A DNA stretch of 64,000 nt. Source: an uncultured Lachnospiraceae bacterium (GTDB lineage Bacteria > Bacillota > Clostridia > Lachnospirales > Lachnospiraceae). The position numbers and the translations under genes are program-made. Within the stretch, counting starts at the first letter, position 1; each line of letters starts with the position of its first letter. Under the pieces are notes generated by a model that made no database searches, was not told the origin of the DNA, and was given only the letters and a program-made list of their open reading frames with translations. Shown here in pieces: positions 61,363 to 64,000 of the stretch. The stretch spans positions 1 to 64,000 of the forward strand of contig CASWVG010000011.1 of NCBI GenBank assembly GCA_949472775.1, read 5' to 3'.

Positions 61363-61911
61363 ATGAGAGTGATAGCGGGAACGGCGAGAAGCCTTCGTTT
61401 AAAAACCCCTGAAGGGATGGATACCAGACCTACCACGGACCGGATCAAGGAGACCCTTTTTAATATGCTGCAGCCATACCTTGGCGGGGCGCTGTTTGTG
61501 GATCTGTTCAGCGGCAGCGGCGGAATCGGCATCGAAGCGTTGAGCCGCGGCGCAAGGCACGCTTATTTTGTGGAAAATGAAAAACGGGCGCTTTCGTGCA
61601 TTCAGGAAAACCTGCAGTTCACCCACCTTGCAAAGCAGGCGACTGTCTTGAAAACAGACGTACTTTCCGCACTTTACGGCATCCATGAGAAGGAAGCGGA
61701 CATTGTCTTTATGGATCCGCCCTACGACTGCGGGCATGAGGAGCGGGCGCTTGCGGCGCTGCGGAATATGCCCTGGGTGACGGAGAATACCCTGATTGTG
61801 ATCGAGACGTCCCTTCATGCGGATCTTTCCTTTCTGGAGAGCTTAGGTTTTTCTTTGGAAAAGGAGAAGCGGTATAAGACAAACCAGCATGTTTTTTGTC
61901 GGAAAATGTAG
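61363..61911 (+). CDS. rsmD: 16S rRNA (guanine-966-N2)-methyltransferase RsmD
   Basis: 182 residues. Rossmann-like methyltransferase: MRVIAGTARSLRLKTPEG start, FVDLFSGSGGIGIEALSRGA cofactor motif, and the catalytic DPPY in VFMDPPYDCG. Order rsmD-coaD is conserved across Firmicutes. GTCAGGAGAAG precedes the ATG. The 124-base gap before it shows nothing clear. Confidence 0.95.
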   Translation: MRVIAGTARSLRLKTPEGMDTRPTTDRIKETLFNMLQPYLGGALFVDLFSGSGGIGIEALSRGARHAYFVENEKRALSCIQENLQFTHLAKQATVLKTDVLSALYGIHEKEADIVFMDPPYDCGHEERALAALRNMPWVTENTLIVIETSLHADLSFLESLGFSLEKEKRYKTNQHVFCRKM

Positions 61912-62047
61912 TACTGCGCAATATTTTCTCAAAAAAATGCAGAAAATTTGAAAATAAGTAAAGACATTTCGGTAAAATTGTTTTAATATGATATCATGAG
62001 TTTGGTTGTGTTTCGGAGTTTCGTGACTAAAAATGTGAGGGCTTTCT

Positions 62048-62533
62048 ATGAAGGCAGCGATTTATCCGGGAAGTTTCGACCCGGTGACCTACGGACATCT
62101 GGATATTATCAGGCGGGCTGCCGAGATTTTTGACGAATTGACAGTGAGCGTCCTGAACAATAAAACAAAGACTCCATTGTTTTCTGTGGAAGAACGTGTT
62201 AAAATGTTAGAGGAAGCGACCCGCGATCTGCCCAATGTAACGATAGATTCTTTCAGCGGCCTGTTGATTGACTATGCCGCCAGGAAGGACATCCATGTGG
62301 CGATCAGAGGGTTGCGTGCTATTACCGATTTTGAATACGAATTGCAGATCGCACAGACGAACCGTAAATTTTCTGATGGGAAATTGGATACGGTGTTTTT
62401 GACGACCAGTCTCGAATACGCATACTTAAGTTCTTCCACCGTCAAGGAAATTGCAAGCTTTAACGGGGATATCTCCGAGTGTGTGCCTGATTTTGTGGGG
62501 CGGATGCTATATGAGAAATATAGAAAACTGTGA
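62048..62533 (+). CDS. coaD: Phosphopantetheine adenylyltransferase
   Basis: 161 residues. Nucleotidyltransferase motif [19 protein letters not shown] at the N-terminus, [18 protein letters not shown], and the C-terminal [11 protein letters not shown]. Penultimate step of coenzyme A synthesis, joining 4'-phosphopantetheine and ATP. Family length, start preceded by GTGAGGG. The 136-base gap before it is AT-rich, but I could not fit a -35/-10 pair I trust. Confidence 0.97.
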   Translation: MKAAIYPGSFDPVTYGHLDIIRRAAEIFDELTVSVLNNKTKTPLFSVEERVKMLEEATRDLPNVTIDSFSGLLIDYAARKDIHVAIRGLRAITDFEYELQIAQTNRKFSDGKLDTVFLTTSLEYAYLSSSTVKEIASFNGDISECVPDFVGRMLYEKYRKL

Positions 62534-62580
62534 AGACACTGATCAGTTACAAATACGGATATAAGAGATAGGAGCAGGCA

Positions 62581-63186
62581 ATGAGCAGTAGAATTGAACA
62601 ACTGATCGATGAGATTGAGGACTATATTGACGGCTGTAAATTCCAGCCGCTTTCCAAGACCAATATTATCGTAAATAAAGAAGAGATCGATGAACTTTTG
62701 CGGGAACTTCGCATGAAGACCCCGGATGAGATCAAGCGCTATCAGAAGATTATCTCCAATAAAGAAGCTATCCTGAACGACGCCCGCACGAAAGCTGAGG
62801 CGCTTATTAAAGATGCGACGGTGCAGACTACAGAGCTGATTAATGAGCACGAAATTATGCAGCAGGCCTATGCGCAGGCAAACGAAGTGGTGCGTATGGC
62901 AACCATGCAGGCACAGGAAATCCTGAACAATGCGACCATGGAGGCAAACGGTGTCAAGACTTCGGCCATGCAGTACCTCGACGAAATGCTTTCCAATCTG
63001 GAAAACGCCATGACAACCACGCTCACGGCGGCTACCGAGCATTATGAAAGCTTTTTCAACACGATCAGCGGCTACAATGAGATTGTGAAAGCGAACCGCG
63101 CGGAGCTGCGTCCTGTGGAAGTGGAAAAAATGCTTAAGGAGGCCGAGGGGGAAGCGGAACCCGGGCCGGAGCTGAATCTGATGTAA
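62581..63186 (+). CDS. Coiled-coil protein of unknown function downstream of coaD
   Basis: 201 residues. After a short ordered N-terminus (IEQLIDEIEDYIDGC ... SKTNIIVNKEEIDELLREL) the protein is almost entirely charged helix with Ala/Glu/Gln heptads (about 60-165), like DivIVA-type or V-ATPase subunit H/E-like proteins. Such genes are often annotated simply as ATPase, which the sequence does not support because there is no nucleotide-binding motif. Conserved-looking position beside coaD suggests a cell-envelope or division scaffold, as inference. ATAGGAGCAGGCA precedes the ATG. Confidence 0.65.
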   Translation: MSSRIEQLIDEIEDYIDGCKFQPLSKTNIIVNKEEIDELLRELRMKTPDEIKRYQKIISNKEAILNDARTKAEALIKDATVQTTELINEHEIMQQAYAQANEVVRMATMQAQEILNNATMEANGVKTSAMQYLDEMLSNLENAMTTTLTAATEHYESFFNTISGYNEIVKANRAELRPVEVEKMLKEAEGEAEPGPELNLM

Positions 63187-63231
63187 CGATGAAAAACCGC
63201 AAAAATGAATCGCGGATGAAAAAAGACAGGT

Positions 63232-63267
63232 GGGCCGGTTTCCTTTCGAAGCCGGCTTGTTCTTTTT
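63232..63267 (+). terminator. Terminator just upstream of the amidase gene
   Basis: GCCGGTTTC (63234-63242) / GAAGCCGGC (63248-63256), one G-T pair, loop CTTTC, then TTGTTCTTTTT. A good intrinsic terminator. The amidase start codon lies only 18 bases after it, so it may act as an attenuator if the amidase is read from upstream. Confidence 0.75.
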
Positions 63268-63284
63268 ATCAAATTTGGAAGATT

Positions 63285-64000
63285 ATGGAGCGTATGAAGA
63301 ATATTTTTAGAAAACGTTTGCAAAAAAACAACATAAACGCGTTGGCGTATCAGACGACAGTTTATATGCTCTGCCTCTTTTTTTCCATCTGTCTTCTTTT
63401 TGGTATTTCTGCCCGCATATATGCGGACAATCTGCCTTGTGTAAAAGCGGCGGAAGCGGCGGCTGACGGAGAACCGGTACCAGCGCCGGAAGATCCTGCG
63501 GGGGACGGGATCGAGGAACTGCCGGAAGAGAAGCTGGTGGTCGTCATAGATCCCGGACACGGCGGCGAAGAGGAAGGCGGCATGTACGACTCTTTCGTGG
63601 AGAAGGACATGACGCTGATTACCGCCAGAGCCATGAAGGAAGAGTTGGAAAAATATGAGGATATTACGGTATATCTGACAAGGGAAGATGACCGGAAACT
63701 GTCCCTTGAGGAGCGCGTAGCATATGCCAAAGAAGTGCAGGCGGATTTTCTCTTCTGCCTTCATTATAATCTCTCACAGGATCACAACACGCTTTTCGGG
63801 GCGGAATGCTGGGTGTCCGCTTTCGGGAAGCATTACAGCGAAGGGTATGCCTTTGCCGACATTGAAATCGGGGCGCTTGAAGAGCTTGGGCTTTACTCGA
63901 GAGGCATCAAGACCAGACTCGGAAAAAAGGGGACGGATTACTACGGCATCATACGGCATGCTGTGGAGCAGGAGCTGACCTGCGTGCTGATTGAACACTG
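63285..64000 (+). CDS. N-acetylmuramoyl-L-alanine amidase, cut by the window edge
   Basis: Open to the end of the window, 238 complete codons visible. An N-terminal membrane or signal segment (about residues 27-48) is followed by an acidic/Pro linker and an Amidase_3 domain: VVVIDPGHGGEEEGG with the first zinc His, Glu in FVEKDMTL, LFCLHYN with the second His, and LIEH at the edge probably leading to the catalytic Glu region. The third motif is LHYN rather than the common IHAN. It cleaves the amide bond between muramic acid and the stem peptide. ATG 63285 has GGAAG close upstream; ATG 63294 is an alternative. Confidence 0.88.
   Translation, partial: MERMKNIFRKRLQKNNINALAYQTTVYMLCLFFSICLLFGISARIYADNLPCVKAAEAAADGEPVPAPEDPAGDGIEELPEEKLVVVIDPGHGGEEEGGMYDSFVEKDMTLITARAMKEELEKYEDITVYLTREDDRKLSLEERVAYAKEVQADFLFCLHYNLSQDHNTLFGAECWVSAFGKHYSEGYAFADIEIGALEELGLYSRGIKTRLGKKGTDYYGIIRHAVEQELTCVLIEH

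Overview
The window reads as one end of a draft contig from a spore-forming anaerobe of the Clostridia, most likely a Lachnospiraceae member. The evidence is gene content and order: tepA next to spoIIIE; yqfC-yqfD-phoH-yqfF-ybeY; a BofC-like gene; one-carbon genes fhs and folD; the bifurcating transhydrogenase pair nfnAB; archaeal-type leuCD; and a BspA-like leucine-rich repeat surface protein. I cannot name the genus. The first 40 bases are Illumina adapter rather than genome, so the first gene is cut at its 5' end. The last gene, an amidase, runs off the right edge. All genes are on the + strand except a LysR regulator and a diguanylate cyclase. I saw no rRNA, tRNA, CRISPR array, transposase, prophage or integration site.

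Layout. 0-5.2 kb: CNNM/CorC-type membrane protein, yebC, metY, a polytopic membrane protein. 5.3-13 kb: tepA, spoIIIE, fhs, folD, a zinc-ribbon/chitobiase-C-domain membrane protein. 13-17 kb: nfnAB from its own promoter, then a MORN-repeat membrane protein. 17-21.7 kb: a large secreted repeat protein as a single-gene unit, whose promoter has nine consecutive G in its spacer. 21.9-33 kb: rlmH, sporulation and RNA-metabolism genes, a flippase, a BofC-like protein, two FAD proteins. 33-37.2 kb: proB, a barrel-like unknown, a DUF896 protein, 5-formyl-THF cyclo-ligase, proA. 37.2-41 kb: chemoreceptor, a zinc-sensor/HMA pair, a lipoprotein. 41-54.5 kb: a MetH-type methyltransferase, ilvB, two ilvN, ilvC, a two-component system, a LysR regulator divergent from leuCD, and an unknown. 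54.5-64 kb: diguanylate cyclase, a possibly leaderless unknown gene, parE-parC, rsmD, coaD, a coiled-coil protein and the amidase.

Functional threads. One-carbon and sulfur-amino-acid metabolism recurs (metY, fhs, folD, 5-FCL, metH). Branched-chain amino-acid synthesis is concentrated in ilvB-N-N-C and leuCD, without ilvD, leuA or leuB here. Proline synthesis is proB/proA with three genes in between. Sporulation and envelope genes fill 22-31 kb.

Two observations deserve most attention. First, the repeat protein at 17.1 kb has a near-consensus promoter (TTGACA, 17 bp, TAGAAT) whose spacer ends in nine G, which is the architecture of a phase-variable promoter. Second, at least six intergenic gaps carry copies of one hairpin (GGAGAAT-R-C, loop, G-Y-ATTCTYC) with compensatory base changes, sometimes joined to larger nested stems. 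This looks like a dispersed, possibly undescribed intergenic RNA or DNA element.
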